Positions 1 to 8,176 are shown, counted from the stretch's first letter. The stretch is 64,000 nt of DNA from Spirosoma sp. (GCF_026391055.1 NZ_JAPLET010000010.1:186001-250000), one strand, 5' to 3'. Made by a program: numbers and translations. Notes: generated from the sequence alone by a model not told the origin.

Positions 1-3000
1 GCGCAAACACCACCGGTCACGCCAACCCCAAAATTCGCCTATGCTGAACCGAACCTTTCGCCCGATGGGGCCGAAGTAGCTTTCGTTTCGGGTGGCGACA
101 TCTGGACGGTGCCCGCTGCAGGTGGTGAAGCCCGGCTGCTGGTTTCGCATCCCGATAATGAGTCCCGCCCGCTCTATTCGCCCGATGGCAAGTATCTGGC
201 GTTTGTGTCGTCGCGCACCGGCAACGGCGATGTGTATCTGCTTACACTGGAAACAGGTGCTACCAAACGTCTGACCTACGACGACGGAGCCGAAGTGCTC
301 AACGCCTGGTCGCGGGATGGCAAGATGATCTATTTCCAGTCGACGGCCAAAGATATTTCGGGTATGAACGACATCTACCGGGTGTCGATAAATGGTGGTA
401 CACCGATGGCAATTACCGCCGATCGCTATGCCAATGAATTTTACGGCGCTCCATCGCCCGATGGCAGGACGCTGGCTTTCTCGGCGCGGGGCATTGCCTC
501 TAATCAGTGGTGGCGTAAAGGCCATAGCCACCTCGACGAATCCGAAATCTGGCTGCTCCATGCCGATGTTAAAAAAGCAGGAACGGCCTACGAACGCCTT
601 ACCGAAGGTGGAGCCAAAGACCTCTGGCCGATGTGGAGCGCCGACGGAAAGACCCTCTTTTACGTATCCGACCGTACGCAGGGACAAAACTTGTGGACGC
701 TCCCGCTGGGCGGCAAACCAATCATGCTGACCGCGTTTACCAACGGGCGGGTGCTGTGGCCATCCATCAGCTACGACGGCAAAAGCATCGTTTTCGAGCG
801 TGATTTTCAACTCTGGAAATACGAAGTTGCCAGCAAGCAGGCCGCTCCCATGTCGGTTAAGCTGCGGGGCGTTGCCGCCAGCCCGGCAGTTGACCGGCTG
901 AAGCTGACGAACCAGTTCCGCGAACTGGCGCTCTCACCGGATAGCAAGAAAGTGGCGTTTGTAGCCCATGGCGAAGTCTTTGCCGCATCTACGAAAGACG
1001 GGGGCGACGCGACCCGAATCAGCACTAGTGCCGCCAACGAATCGCAGCCCGTCTGGACACCTAACAGCCGCAGCCTTGTCTACGTATCCCAGCGCGATGG
1101 TGCCGCTCACCTCTATCGCTACGACTTTGCCACCCGCGACGAAACCCGCTTGACCGACGGCACGCTGGACGACAGTTCGCCCGTATTCTCGCCCGATGGC
1201 AAGTCGCTGGCTTATGTCCGAAATGGACAGGAGTTGCGTGTGCTGGACATCGCCACCAAAAAAGATCGTCTATTGAAGAAAGCGTATCTAGGCCGTCCGC
1301 CTTTTGGGTCGAATGGAGCCGTTGTGTGGTCGCCAGATGGCAAATGGATTGCGTTTGCATCGTACGGGGCGAAAACCTTCCGAAATATCTCGGTCATTCC
1401 AGCCGCTGGGGGCGAAAGCAAGCCCGTTAGTTTTCTGGCGAATACGTTTGGTGGCAATGTAACTTGGAGCCCAGATGGAAAATACATTCTCTTCAGCACC
1501 ACCCAGCGCACCGAAACCGCACAGATTGCCCGCATCGACCTGGTGCCCCGTTCGCCCAAATTCCGGGAAGACCAGTTCCGGGATCTGTTCAACGAAGAGG
1601 TGCCGAAAACGCTGAAACCCGCCCCAACATCACCCGCCGTCGCCAAGACCGCATCGCGTGACACGAGTACATCTGCCCTTGGCGACACAGCCAAACTGGG
1701 CAAAAGTGGTGCTCCGACAAAGATCGTTTTTGAAGACATTCGCCAGCGGCTGAGCCTGTTGCCGGTGGGTGTCGATGTCGATGCCCATTCGATCAGTAAG
1801 GATGGCAAAACGCTGTTGCTGATTGCTACCGTGGCCGGTCAGCAGAATCTATACACGTATTCGCTCGATGAGTTGGGCCGCGATCAGAGCGTTGCCCGGC
1901 AACTTACCTCCACCGCTGGCAACAAAAACGGCGCGCAGTTCTCGCCCGATGGCAAAGAGATTTATTACCTCGAACAGGGCCGTATCCAGTCTATTTCGCT
2001 CGACAAACGCGAGCCCAAGCCGCTGGCGGTAACGGCCGAAATGGACGTTGATTTCGGCGAAGAAAAAATGCAGGTTTTCCGGCAGGCGTGGGACATTCAG
2101 AATAAAGGCTTCTACGATTCCACCTTCCACGGCGTAGACTGGAAAGCCATTAAAGCCACTTACGAACCGCTCGCGGCCGGTGCTCGCACTCCCGACGAAC
2201 TCCGCCGACTCATTAGCCTGATGCTGGGCGAGTTGAACGCATCGCACTCGGGCATTTCGGGCCCGGCGGGTTCTGTACAAACGACGACGGGCCGCATTGG
2301 TCTGCGCTTCGACCGGGAGGAATACGAGACAAAAGGGAAACTTAAAATTACCGAAATCATTCCGCTGAGTCCGGCCGCGTTGTCGGGAACCATCAAAGTT
2401 GGTGATTATCTGGTTGGCGTAGATGATACGAAAATCACCGCCACCACCAACCTCGACCAGTTGCTGGAAAACCAGATTAACCGGCGCATCTCGCTCATGC
2501 TAGCTGCTACACCCGACGGCACCCCGCGCGAAGTGACCATCCGGCCGGTTAATCTGACCACCGAAAAAGGATTGCTGTACAAGCAATGGGTGCAGCAGCA
2601 ACGGCAGTACGTCGACAAGGTCAGTGGCGGTCGGCTCGGCTATGTGCACATGTACGACATGTCGGCGGAGTCACTGGCGCAGTTGAGCCTTGACCTAGAC
2701 GCTGATAACCATGCCAAAGAAGGTGTGGTGGTCGATGTGCGGAATAACAACGGCGGTTTCGTCAATGCCTATGCGCTGGATGTATTTACCCGTAAAGGCT
2801 ACCTCACCATGACTTCACGCGGACTGCCATCGGCTCCGGCCCGGACGCAACTGGGTCAGCGGGCGCTGGAAACGCCCACCATTCTGGTCACGAACCAGCA
2901 TTCGTTATCTGATGCGGAAGATTTCACGGAAGGGTACCGGACGCTGAAGCTGGGCAAAGTCGTGGGTGAACCAACGGCAGGCTGGATTATTTTCACTTCA

Positions 3001-3228
3001 GCCGCGCAGCTCATCGACGGCTCGAATCTCCGGTTGCCGTTCTCCAAAATTACCGACAATACGGGCAAGAATATGGAACTGGCACCTCGCCCGGTCGACA
3101 TCGCCGTATCGCGGCCCATTGGCGAAAGCTATACGGATAAGAATGTGCAGTTAGATACGGCTATAGCGGAGTTGCTGAAGGAACTGAATGACGCCAAAAC
3201 CTCAAAAGTGAGCAGCGGGAAGGAGTAG
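1..3228 (+). CDS. Tricorn-like S41 protease, 5' end cut by the window
   Basis: The reading frame is open from the first base, so only the start (probably a signal peptide; the first residues are AQTPP) is missing. About the first 650 residues hold a dozen or more WD40-like PD40 repeats (SPDGK, WSPDGKW, FSPDGKE), forming the beta-propellers that filter substrate. Then come a tricorn C1-like part with GELNASHSG (the His expected for catalysis), a PDZ domain (IIPLSPAALSGTIKVGDY) and the S41 core with VVDVRNNNGG and TNQHSLSDAED, where the serine nucleophile is expected. Role by family: periplasmic or secreted degradation of peptides. The gene ends just before a long hairpin and converges on the next gene. 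The family is clear; the substrate is unknown. Confidence 0.9.
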   Translation, partial: AQTPPVTPTPKFAYAEPNLSPDGAEVAFVSGGDIWTVPAAGGEARLLVSHPDNESRPLYSPDGKYLAFVSSRTGNGDVYLLTLETGATKRLTYDDGAEVLNAWSRDGKMIYFQSTAKDISGMNDIYRVSINGGTPMAITADRYANEFYGAPSPDGRTLAFSARGIASNQWWRKGHSHLDESEIWLLHADVKKAGTAYERLTEGGAKDLWPMWSADGKTLFYVSDRTQGQNLWTLPLGGKPIMLTAFTNGRVLWPSISYDGKSIVFERDFQLWKYEVASKQAAPMSVKLRGVAASPAVDRLKLTNQFRELALSPDSKKVAFVAHGEVFAASTKDGGDATRISTSAANESQPVWTPNSRSLVYVSQRDGAAHLYRYDFATRDETRLTDGTLDDSSPVFSPDGKSLAYVRNGQELRVLDIATKKDRLLKKAYLGRPPFGSNGAVVWSPDGKWIAFASYGAKTFRNISVIPAAGGESKPVSFLANTFGGNVTWSPDGKYILFSTTQRTETAQIARIDLVPRSPKFREDQFRDLFNEEVPKTLKPAPTSPAVAKTASRDTSTSALGDTAKLGKSGAPTKIVFEDIRQRLSLLPVGVDVDAHSISKDGKTLLLIATVAGQQNLYTYSLDELGRDQSVARQLTSTAGNKNGAQFSPDGKEIYYLEQGRIQSISLDKREPKPLAVTAEMDVDFGEEKMQVFRQAWDIQNKGFYDSTFHGVDWKAIKATYEPLAAGARTPDELRRLISLMLGELNASHSGISGPAGSVQTTTGRIGLRFDREEYETKGKLKITEIIPLSPAALSGTIKVGDYLVGVDDTKITATTNLDQLLENQINRRISLMLAATPDGTPREVTIRPVNLTTEKGLLYKQWVQQQRQYVDKVSGGRLGYVHMYDMSAESLAQLSLDLDADNHAKEGVVVDVRNNNGGFVNAYALDVFTRKGYLTMTSRGLPSAPARTQLGQRALETPTILVTNQHSLSDAEDFTEGYRTLKLGKVVGEPTAGWIIFTSAAQLIDGSNLRLPFSKITDNTGKNMELAPRPVDIAVSRPIGESYTDKNVQLDTAIAELLKELNDAKTSKVSSGKE

Positions 3229-3237
3229 TCTGGATAT

Positions 3238-3309
3238 GTATTGATTGAAAAGTAAAAGCGGTGCCATAGATCTAGACCTATGGCACCGCTTTTACTTTTC
3301 AATCAATAC
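3238..3309. terminator. 32-bp perfect inverted repeat between convergent genes
   Basis: Arms 3238-3269 and 3278-3309 are perfect reverse complements around an 8-base loop. The arms contain A-rich and T-rich tracts at the foot, so either strand gives a G+C stem followed by U-rich RNA. The position, 9 bases after one stop codon and 4 bases from the opposing one, suits a bidirectional terminator. Confidence 0.75.
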
Positions 3310-3313
3310 GATC

Positions 3314-3805
3314 CTACTTCACCCGATTAAACACGAACAAATCGGCAAAGGTCCACTTGCCATCTTTTTGATTACCCCGCTGGATGGCCAGCTGGTCTTT
3401 GCCGCGCTTTTCGTAGATGATTCGAATGGAGCCGTCTTCTTTCTCGAACAGTGCCTTCTCTTTACCCGCTTCAATAAATTTATAGCGGTCGGATTTGTCC
3501 TTCTCCTCCTGCCCCACCAGACCGGGTTTGAAGTGTTTGACCAGCACGATAGGCCCCTGTTCGGTCTGCTCGAAAATCAGCATTTCGTACATAGTCACTT
3601 TGTTGTCTTTCATCATCCGCATGAATCCGGTGAGGTTATCGCCAACGGGTGCAATCCATGCCGCTTCGATAGGGCCACCGTTGAACGTACCCCGCCAACG
3701 GCCTTCCATAAAGGCAACATCGGAAAGGGAACCGGTTTGAGCTTGTGTTGTGATGGATGCGAAAAGGGCGAGGATGAACAGAAGCGATAAAAACGTTTTT
3801 TTCAT
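3314..3805 (-). CDS. Secreted DUF6265-like protein
   Basis: The protein has 163 residues when started at MKKTFLSLL (start 3805). The longer open frame to 3874 adds 23 residues with no signal character. The signal peptide ends near TTQAQ, so it is exported to the periplasm or surface. The mature part begins LSDVAFMEGRWRG and contains EAAWIAP and LTGFMRMM, which resembles the DUF6265 family of small barrel proteins, whose function is unknown. It converges on the tricorn-like gene across a strong hairpin. The family assignment is from memory of the pattern and is moderate. Confidence 0.75.
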   Translation of the reverse strand: MKKTFLSLLFILALFASITTQAQTGSLSDVAFMEGRWRGTFNGGPIEAAWIAPVGDNLTGFMRMMKDNKVTMYEMLIFEQTEQGPIVLVKHFKPGLVGQEEKDKSDRYKFIEAGKEKALFEKEDGSIRIIYEKRGKDQLAIQRGNQKDGKWTFADLFVFNRVK

Positions 3806-4049
3806 GTGATTTAAGGAGTTATCTTTTAGGAACGGGACAATAGGCAACATGGGTGATAACGGGCCATCCTTCAATTTTGACCTCCAAACGTTCCGTCATT
3901 CGCCTTACAGAAAAGACCAGACAGACAATTTATCTACCTGCCAGAGTGGTATTCATTTCCTGATCTAAAAAACAACCTTCCCGCCCGAAAATGTGTTTAC
4001 AGGGTAGTTAGTAGATATCATTCACCTATATATACCCGCCACTTATAAA

Positions 4050-4970
4050 ATGGACTTTATCGATTATTATAGCGTCCTGGGCATACCGAAAACGGCTTCG
4101 GACGAAGACATCAAGAAAGCATATCGTAAACTGGCCCGTAAACATCACCCCGATCTGAACCCGAACGATGCGGAGGCCAGCAAGAAATTTCAGCAGATCA
4201 ACGAAGCGAACGAGGTCCTGAGCGACCCCGAAAAACGCAAGAAATACGACCAGTACGGTAAAGACTGGCAACACGCCGACCAGTTCGAAGAAGCCCGGCG
4301 TGGAAACGCTAAACGTCAACAACAGTCAAGGCGTCAGTATGCCGGTAGCGATACGGGCGACCATGACTTCTCGGGCGGCTTCGGCGGCTCTGATTTTTCG
4401 GACTTCTTCTCGTCCATGTTCGGGCAGGACGCGGGTTCGCGTGGGGGGAGGCAGCGGGCGCAGTTCCGGGGGCAAGATTACCAGGCCGAATTGAATCTGA
4501 ATCTGCGCGAGGCTTATACTACGCATAAACAAACACTGACGGTCGATGGAAAGAATATCCGCATTACGGTTCCGGCGGGTATTGAGAACGGCCAGAAGAT
4601 AAAGCTGGCTGGTTACGGTGCTCCCGGCGTGAACGGTGGTCCCAACGGCGATTTGTACATCACCTTCGTCATAGCCGACGACAGCCGCTACAAACGCAAA
4701 GGCGACGACCTGTATGTCGATGAGGAGATCGACCTCTATACGGCGCTGCTCGGTGGAGAGAAGATCATCGAAACGCTGGACGGCAAAGTAAAGCTAACCG
4801 TTCCGCCCGAAACACAGAACGGCGCCAAAGTGCGTCTGAAAGGCAAAGGATTTCCCGTTTACAAACAGGATGGCTCGTTTGGCGACTTGTACATTCAGTG
4901 GCAAATCAAGCTACCCACCAAGCTAACCGACGAACAGAAAGACCTATTCCGAAAACTAGCCGCGATGTAA
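4050..4970 (+). CDS. cbpA: CbpA-type DnaJ co-chaperone
   Basis: The protein has 306 residues. Residues 1-70 are a J domain with the HPD motif at 33-35, which stimulates DnaK ATPase. A Gly/Ser/Arg/Gln-rich linker follows (about 80-135) and then two C-terminal substrate-binding barrels (about 140-300). The CxxCxGxG zinc repeats of classical DnaJ are absent, which makes it a class II, CbpA-like co-chaperone. The next gene begins two bases after the stop and encodes the CbpM modulator, which strongly supports the CbpA call. It acts in the cytoplasm. Confidence 0.92.
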   Translation: MDFIDYYSVLGIPKTASDEDIKKAYRKLARKHHPDLNPNDAEASKKFQQINEANEVLSDPEKRKKYDQYGKDWQHADQFEEARRGNAKRQQQSRRQYAGSDTGDHDFSGGFGGSDFSDFFSSMFGQDAGSRGGRQRAQFRGQDYQAELNLNLREAYTTHKQTLTVDGKNIRITVPAGIENGQKIKLAGYGAPGVNGGPNGDLYITFVIADDSRYKRKGDDLYVDEEIDLYTALLGGEKIIETLDGKVKLTVPPETQNGAKVRLKGKGFPVYKQDGSFGDLYIQWQIKLPTKLTDEQKDLFRKLAAM

Positions 4971-4971
4971 T

Positions 4972-5274
4972 ATGCAGCCTAATCCCCTTATCCCCGTCAG
5001 CGAGTTCTGCATCCATCACCATGTAGAAATCGCGTTTGTTAACTCGCTGGAGCAGCAGGGCCTTGTCGAAACGATCTGTGTAGAGCAATCAGTTTATGTA
5101 CAGCCAGAGCAGTTGCCTCGGCTGGAGAAACTCGTCCGGCTACACCAGGATCTGGCTATTCATCCCGACGACCTCGACGTGGTGAGCAACTTGCTGGAGC
5201 GGCTGGAGGGCCTACAGGGAGAGATCAGCCAGCTCCAGAACCAGTTGATGTTTTATCAACGTCGGGCTGACTGA
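4972..5274 (+). CDS. cbpM: Chaperone modulator CbpM
   Basis: The protein has 100 residues and no signal peptide. The N-terminal part (LIPVSEFCIHHHVE) is a degenerate MerR-like helix-turn-helix, and the C-terminal third is a predicted coiled coil (LLERLEGLQGEISQLQNQL). CbpM proteins bind the J domain of CbpA and inhibit it. Start and stop of the two genes are separated by one base (TAATATG), so they are translated as a pair. Confidence 0.88.
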   Translation: MQPNPLIPVSEFCIHHHVEIAFVNSLEQQGLVETICVEQSVYVQPEQLPRLEKLVRLHQDLAIHPDDLDVVSNLLERLEGLQGEISQLQNQLMFYQRRAD

Positions 5275-5325
5275 TCAGTCATTCAACATTGACTATGGGT
5301 TGTCACCGATTAAACCAAGCGTAGT

Positions 5326-5434
5326 TTCTGTCATCCCGACGCCAGGACCGGGCCTTGGGGATCTCCGGTTAACTCAAAAAATAGTCTCTATTGGGCTTCT
5401 TTTAGTAACTGGACAGCGCGGCTGCTGCGAAGAA
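5326..5434 (+). repeat. Left copy of an inverted ~100-bp flanking repeat
   Basis: The outer 29 bases (5326-5354, starting TTCTGTCATCCCGACGCCAG) match the reverse complement of 8148-8176 with one mismatch. Similarity resumes at the inner end (GACAGCGCGGCTGC at about 5412-5425) against the complement of about 8090-8105, with a short indel region between. Together with the copy at 8084-8176 it brackets the A+T-rich island. No transposase is present and I saw no clear target duplication. Confidence 0.8.
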
Positions 5435-5780
5435 CAATTATAAGGAAACTTGATATCCATTTCTATTGATTATCAAGAATTTACACAAACGAGCGTTTAT
5501 TGAGAATAAGCGTGCATTAGCCTTTTCATATAATATTCATCATTTGATACTGTCAATTCGTAAACTACATGGCTTCGTATTTGTGAAATACGAAGATTGA
5601 CAACATGTGAGTTTTTACGATGATCCATTCTTCTAAGATCAACCACCCTATAGAGGTCGTGATAAGAGTGCGGATTGTTGTTTGAAAAGGGAAGGCGAAA
5701 AGCCCGTATTATGTTAATGAAAAATTGGTAGATTGAACTCGCCCACTACGAGTAAAGGACCGATGAAAATGGCCTTAGGG
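5435..5780. other. A+T-rich gap without a credible gene
   Basis: There is no open frame longer than about 20 codons with protein-like character. It contains one small perfect hairpin (5573-5595) and is richer in A+T than the flanking cbpA and molybdopterin genes. It lies inside the repeat-bracketed island. Confidence 0.6.
5573..5595. repeat. Short perfect hairpin
   Basis: Arms CTTCGTATTT and AAATACGAAG (10 bp) are separated by three bases. It is isolated in the island gap; no U-tract follows closely, so a terminator role is doubtful. Confidence 0.5.
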
Positions 5781-5805
5781 TCAACATAATGTTTGATTAT
5801 ACAAC
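5781..5805 (+). promoter_or_regulatory. Island motif copy A
   Basis: TCAACATAAT followed by spacer and TTATACAAC. It belongs to a five-copy family (copies at 6413, 6939, 7314 and 7795). This one lies 66 bases ahead of the chosen start at 5872. The 9-base element TCAACATAA is also repeated inverted at 5812-5820. Function is unknown; a promoter or regulator site is an inference. Confidence 0.5.
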
Positions 5806-5871
5806 AAGAACTTATGTTGATTTACACAGTTTTGACGCTTTTAGCGTTCAAGGGATAAATCTTCAATTAGC

Positions 5872-6393
5872 TTGGCTATTGCACGTGCTGCCCAATACTT
5901 TCTTTTGGTGTGTCTCCCCCTGGCTACATCAGCGCAACTGCGAAAGCCTTACGGAAAACCAGTCCGTTGGGCAACTACCGCTGAACTAGCTGGAATCAGT
6001 CCTGTTCTTTCCCTAAATGTGGAGTACACACCGATCCAATTACCCAAGAGCTTCTTTGTGATTAGGGGTGGAGCAGGTCAGCTTTTTACGAGTTACAGTC
6101 CTCTAACCCTGCCACACGCGTTAACTTGGAATTTGGTCCTGAACGGTAGAACGAAGGGCTGTCCACCTAGAAGTGCACGAAATTCGTTCTTTGCTGAGAT
6201 CGGCGTTGGCGGTGTCTATTTAGTAGGCGCTACGGAAGAAATCAAGTATCGATGGAGTCCAATAGTAGGCGTGCGACATTACTTCAAGTACAATCCATTA
6301 GCAACCGGATTTTGGAAAGTTCAACTCACCCCTGTTGTATCTGGGCAAGTAGTACCTTGGGGAGGGCTGGGTGTTGGCCTGTTGATAGATTAG
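5872..6393 (+). CDS. Small exported, possible outer-membrane barrel protein
   Basis: The frame gives 173 residues if started at TTG 5872; no ATG or GTG precedes the signal-like segment (AAQYFLLVCLPLATSAQ) after the stop at 5842. The mature part has alternating aromatic and glycine-rich strands (FFAEIGVGGVYLVG, WSPIVGVRHYFKYN, GGLGVGLLID), as in small porin-like or acyloxyacyl-hydrolase-like barrels. I do not recognise a specific family. The lack of a good start could mean TTG use, or loss of the original 5' end; an overlapping ATG frame at 5789-5989 reads through the same place and could be explained by a frameshift. Confidence 0.6.
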   Translation: MAIARAAQYFLLVCLPLATSAQLRKPYGKPVRWATTAELAGISPVLSLNVEYTPIQLPKSFFVIRGGAGQLFTSYSPLTLPHALTWNLVLNGRTKGCPPRSARNSFFAEIGVGGVYLVGATEEIKYRWSPIVGVRHYFKYNPLATGFWKVQLTPVVSGQVVPWGGLGVGLLID

Positions 6394-6412
6394 TAGACAT
6401 GCATATCTTAGC

Positions 6413-6437
6413 TTAACATAATTACCACTTATACAAC
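6413..6437 (+). promoter_or_regulatory. Island motif copy B
   Basis: TTAACATAAT, five bases, then CTTATACAAC, 30 bases ahead of the lipoprotein start at 6468. It is nearly identical to the inverted copy at 7795-7818. Confidence 0.5.
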
Positions 6438-6467
6438 TACAACCTTTACCGAATCAATGGGGTCTTT

Positions 6468-6860
6468 ATGGAAAAGATAGCTATGAATATATCCCGTCTA
6501 TTGCTCGGCTTATGCATTAGTTTGACCGCTCTACAAAGTGCATGTAACCCTTCGGTCGAACCTGCTTTTGAGACTGAACAACGCTACAAACACGAATTGT
6601 ATAGCCCTGATGAGTGCGCGCGTATTAGCCAGTCAAATGCAGAGTTTAATTGCTCAGAAACAGTTCAATTCAACCCTGATGGTACAGTTTACCTTTTATT
6701 GAATGGAGGAGATGTAATAGTGCAAGGTAATTACCAACGACAAGGACAAAAGATTACGGTTCAACCCTCGGTTAGTCTACAGAACGAAGTCGTTTTCAGT
6801 ATTATAACGGATAGTGAATTAGTTCGAATCGGCAGTAATACCAGATGGATTAAATATTAG
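6468..6860 (+). CDS. Small lipoprotein of unknown function
   Basis: The protein has 130 residues, or 125 if the second Met (6483) is used. A lipoprotein signal ends at LQSAC, so the mature protein is lipid-anchored at its Cys. The rest is a small beta-rich domain with FNPDGTVYLL and GNYQRQGQKI, reminiscent of lipocalin-like or META-like stress proteins that report 'value versus template' patterns, but I cannot place it in a named family. Base composition is A+T-rich relative to the chromosome around it. It is the second of four island genes. Confidence 0.7.
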   Translation: MEKIAMNISRLLLGLCISLTALQSACNPSVEPAFETEQRYKHELYSPDECARISQSNAEFNCSETVQFNPDGTVYLLLNGGDVIVQGNYQRQGQKITVQPSVSLQNEVVFSIITDSELVRIGSNTRWIKY

Positions 6861-6938
6861 CAAACTGTAGCCATCTTTTTTGTACTAAAGAAAGGGCGGT
6901 GTTTTCTTAAGTATACTGATTATTCTAAATTTATTTCC

Positions 6939-6962
6939 TTTACATAAAAATAGTTATACAAC
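6939..6962 (+). promoter_or_regulatory. Island motif copy C
   Basis: TTTACATAA, spacer, then GTTATACAAC, 27 bases before the CPCC gene. The similarity with the inverted copy at 7314-7337 extends outside the core on both sides (CAGG and TTTC), so the two form an inverted pair around that gene. Confidence 0.5.
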
Positions 6963-6989
6963 AGGTCTGAATAAAGTCTAATTTTCTGA

Positions 6990-7259
6990 ATGGAACAGGC
7001 ACCTAACAAATTTGGAAAATACCAATGTCCCTGTTGTGGCTACTATACTTTCCAAGAGCCAGTTGATAATCACTTTGATATCTGTCCTGTGTGCTATTGG
7101 GAAGACGATGGCATCCAACTACACGATCCAACGTATGAGGGAGGAGCTAACCGAGTAAGCCTATTAGAAGCTCGTGATAACTATAAAAAATATGGGGCGA
7201 TGGAGCCTGATTTTAGAAGTAATACCCGTACTCCATTGCCTGATGAATTACCGGATTAA
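6990..7259 (+). CDS. CPCC family cysteine-rich protein
   Basis: The protein has 89 residues and is cytoplasmic. The N-terminal YQCPCCGYYTF and the following ICPVCYWEDDG give two CxxC pairs, a probable zinc ribbon, which is the hallmark of the CPCC cysteine-rich family. The rest (GGANRVSLLEARDNYKKYGA) matches the usual C-terminal half of that family. Function is not established. It sits between inverted copies of the island motif, consistent with a cassette-like unit. Family members are often found in accessory regions. Confidence 0.85.
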   Translation: MEQAPNKFGKYQCPCCGYYTFQEPVDNHFDICPVCYWEDDGIQLHDPTYEGGANRVSLLEARDNYKKYGAMEPDFRSNTRTPLPDELPD

Positions 7260-7313
7260 TGCAACTGTCAATATCAACCTTGTCAACAATTAAATTGAAC
7301 AAATTATAGCCCT

Positions 7314-7337
7314 GTTGTATAACTAATCTTATGTAAA
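7314..7337 (-). repeat. Island motif copy D, inverted
   Basis: The complement reads TTTACATAA, spacer, GTTATACAAC. It points back towards the CPCC gene and has no gene start downstream of it on its own strand, which argues against a simple promoter role for this copy. Confidence 0.5.
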
Positions 7338-7366
7338 GAAACTTTTCTAAGATACAGTCCAAAGAC

Positions 7367-7789
7367 TTATTGAACCTTTTCGACTCGGTCAACTCGAAAT
7401 CCGCGAGTAGCCATGATCGTATTAGGAATATCAATCAAATAAACTGTGCCCCACACCTTGTAGGGATACGCCCGAGTGGAATCGACCAAGCGGATGTTGC
7501 CGGTACGAGAATCAATACTTAAATTATTCTCTAAGTTCATAGCTTGGAGATATCTTGTTTGAGCAGGGCAAGTCGTCGCTGTTTTAAACTCAGGCCCAAA
7601 TACTTGATCTTCGAAGATAAAAGCGTTACCCAAGAATCCTGCTCGACTTCCTTCGACTTGTCGTATCACGGTATTCTTATAGCCTGGCCAGCAACATTCT
7701 CCATTCAGGCAAGGCTCCGCTGATTGGTTGTGACAACTCATTGTTAAGCCAACAACGATGAAAATAAAAGTGATGACTAACTTCTTCAT
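7367..7789 (-). CDS. Small lipoprotein, cysteine-rich N-terminus
   Basis: The protein has 140 residues. The signal ends at LTMSC, a lipobox. The mature N-terminus has three further Cys (PCLNGECCWPG) that may form disulfides, followed by a beta-rich domain ending VWGTVYLIDIPNT. No family is recognised. It is the only island gene on the minus strand and has its own copy of the island motif five bases before the start codon. Confidence 0.7.
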   Translation of the reverse strand: MKKLVITFIFIVVGLTMSCHNQSAEPCLNGECCWPGYKNTVIRQVEGSRAGFLGNAFIFEDQVFGPEFKTATTCPAQTRYLQAMNLENNLSIDSRTGNIRLVDSTRAYPYKVWGTVYLIDIPNTIMATRGFRVDRVEKVQ

Positions 7790-7794
7790 AAGAT

Positions 7795-7818
7795 GTTTTA
7801 TAAGTGCAATTATGTTAA
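7795..7818 (-). promoter_or_regulatory. Island motif copy E
   Basis: The complement reads TTAACATAATTGCACTTATA then AAAC. It is immediately ahead of the lipoprotein start at 7789 and nearly identical to copy B. Confidence 0.5.
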
Positions 7819-8083
7819 GTACTACATTCTGTAAGACAAAAACAAGTACTGTCTTACACTTGTAAGACAGAGGGTAAAGACACTAGTAGTTCAAGGAAAC
7901 GGTGTTTCAAATAACGCCCCATTTAAGCGATGGTTAACGAGTAGTTGACAGTAGCGTCAGTTTTATCCTCGTTCAATCTCAACCGGGTCGCCGGTGCGAT
8001 TGTCATCTCAACAATCAAGGTCTTTTTTTCAGCGGTACACCTGAGCTTGTGAGATTAATCTTTGTCCCTAACGCTTAGAGTAA
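7819..8083. other. Gap with short TGTAAGAC repeats
   Basis: No credible gene. Around 7832-7872 the octamer TGTAAGAC occurs twice direct and once inverted, giving small hairpin potential. The remainder shows nothing I can assign. Confidence 0.5.
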
Positions 8084-8176
8084 TTCTTTGCGGCAGCCGC
8101 GCTGTCTAGATACTAAGAAACCCACTATTGAAGATCCCCGCTACGGCGGCCCAGTCCTGGCGTCGGGATGACAGAA
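8084..8176 (-). repeat. Right copy of the inverted ~100-bp flanking repeat
   Basis: The reverse complement aligns with 5326-5434: 28 of 29 outer bases match, then GGGATCT, then GGACAGCGCGGCTGC-like and AAGAA blocks at the inner end. This closes the island of four A+T-rich genes. Bases 8177-8308 beyond it hold only the upstream region of the next gene. Confidence 0.8.

Noticed and set aside
1212..1808. 198-residue minus-strand frame inside the tricorn-like gene
   Set aside because: It is a shadow of the protease frame: no recognisable domain, and the real coding signal is on the plus strand.
3245..3790. 181-residue plus-strand frame opposite the DUF6265-like gene
   Set aside because: Antisense to a gene with a signal peptide and known family features, and it starts inside the terminator hairpin.
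5789..5989. 66-residue ATG frame as the real start of the island barrel gene
   Set aside because: It is in another frame than the barrel and loses the signal-peptide pattern; kept only as a possible frameshift.
5781..7341. Integron gene-cassette array with attC sites
   Set aside because: GTTATAC in two motif copies looks like an attC core end, and CPCC genes are common cassette cargo. But the first base of the core varies (A, C, G), the copies occur in both orientations, no R''-R' folded attC could be built, and no integrase is present.
7213..7434. 73-residue minus-strand frame across the CPCC gene end
   Set aside because: Overlaps two better supported genes in other frames, with no protein character.
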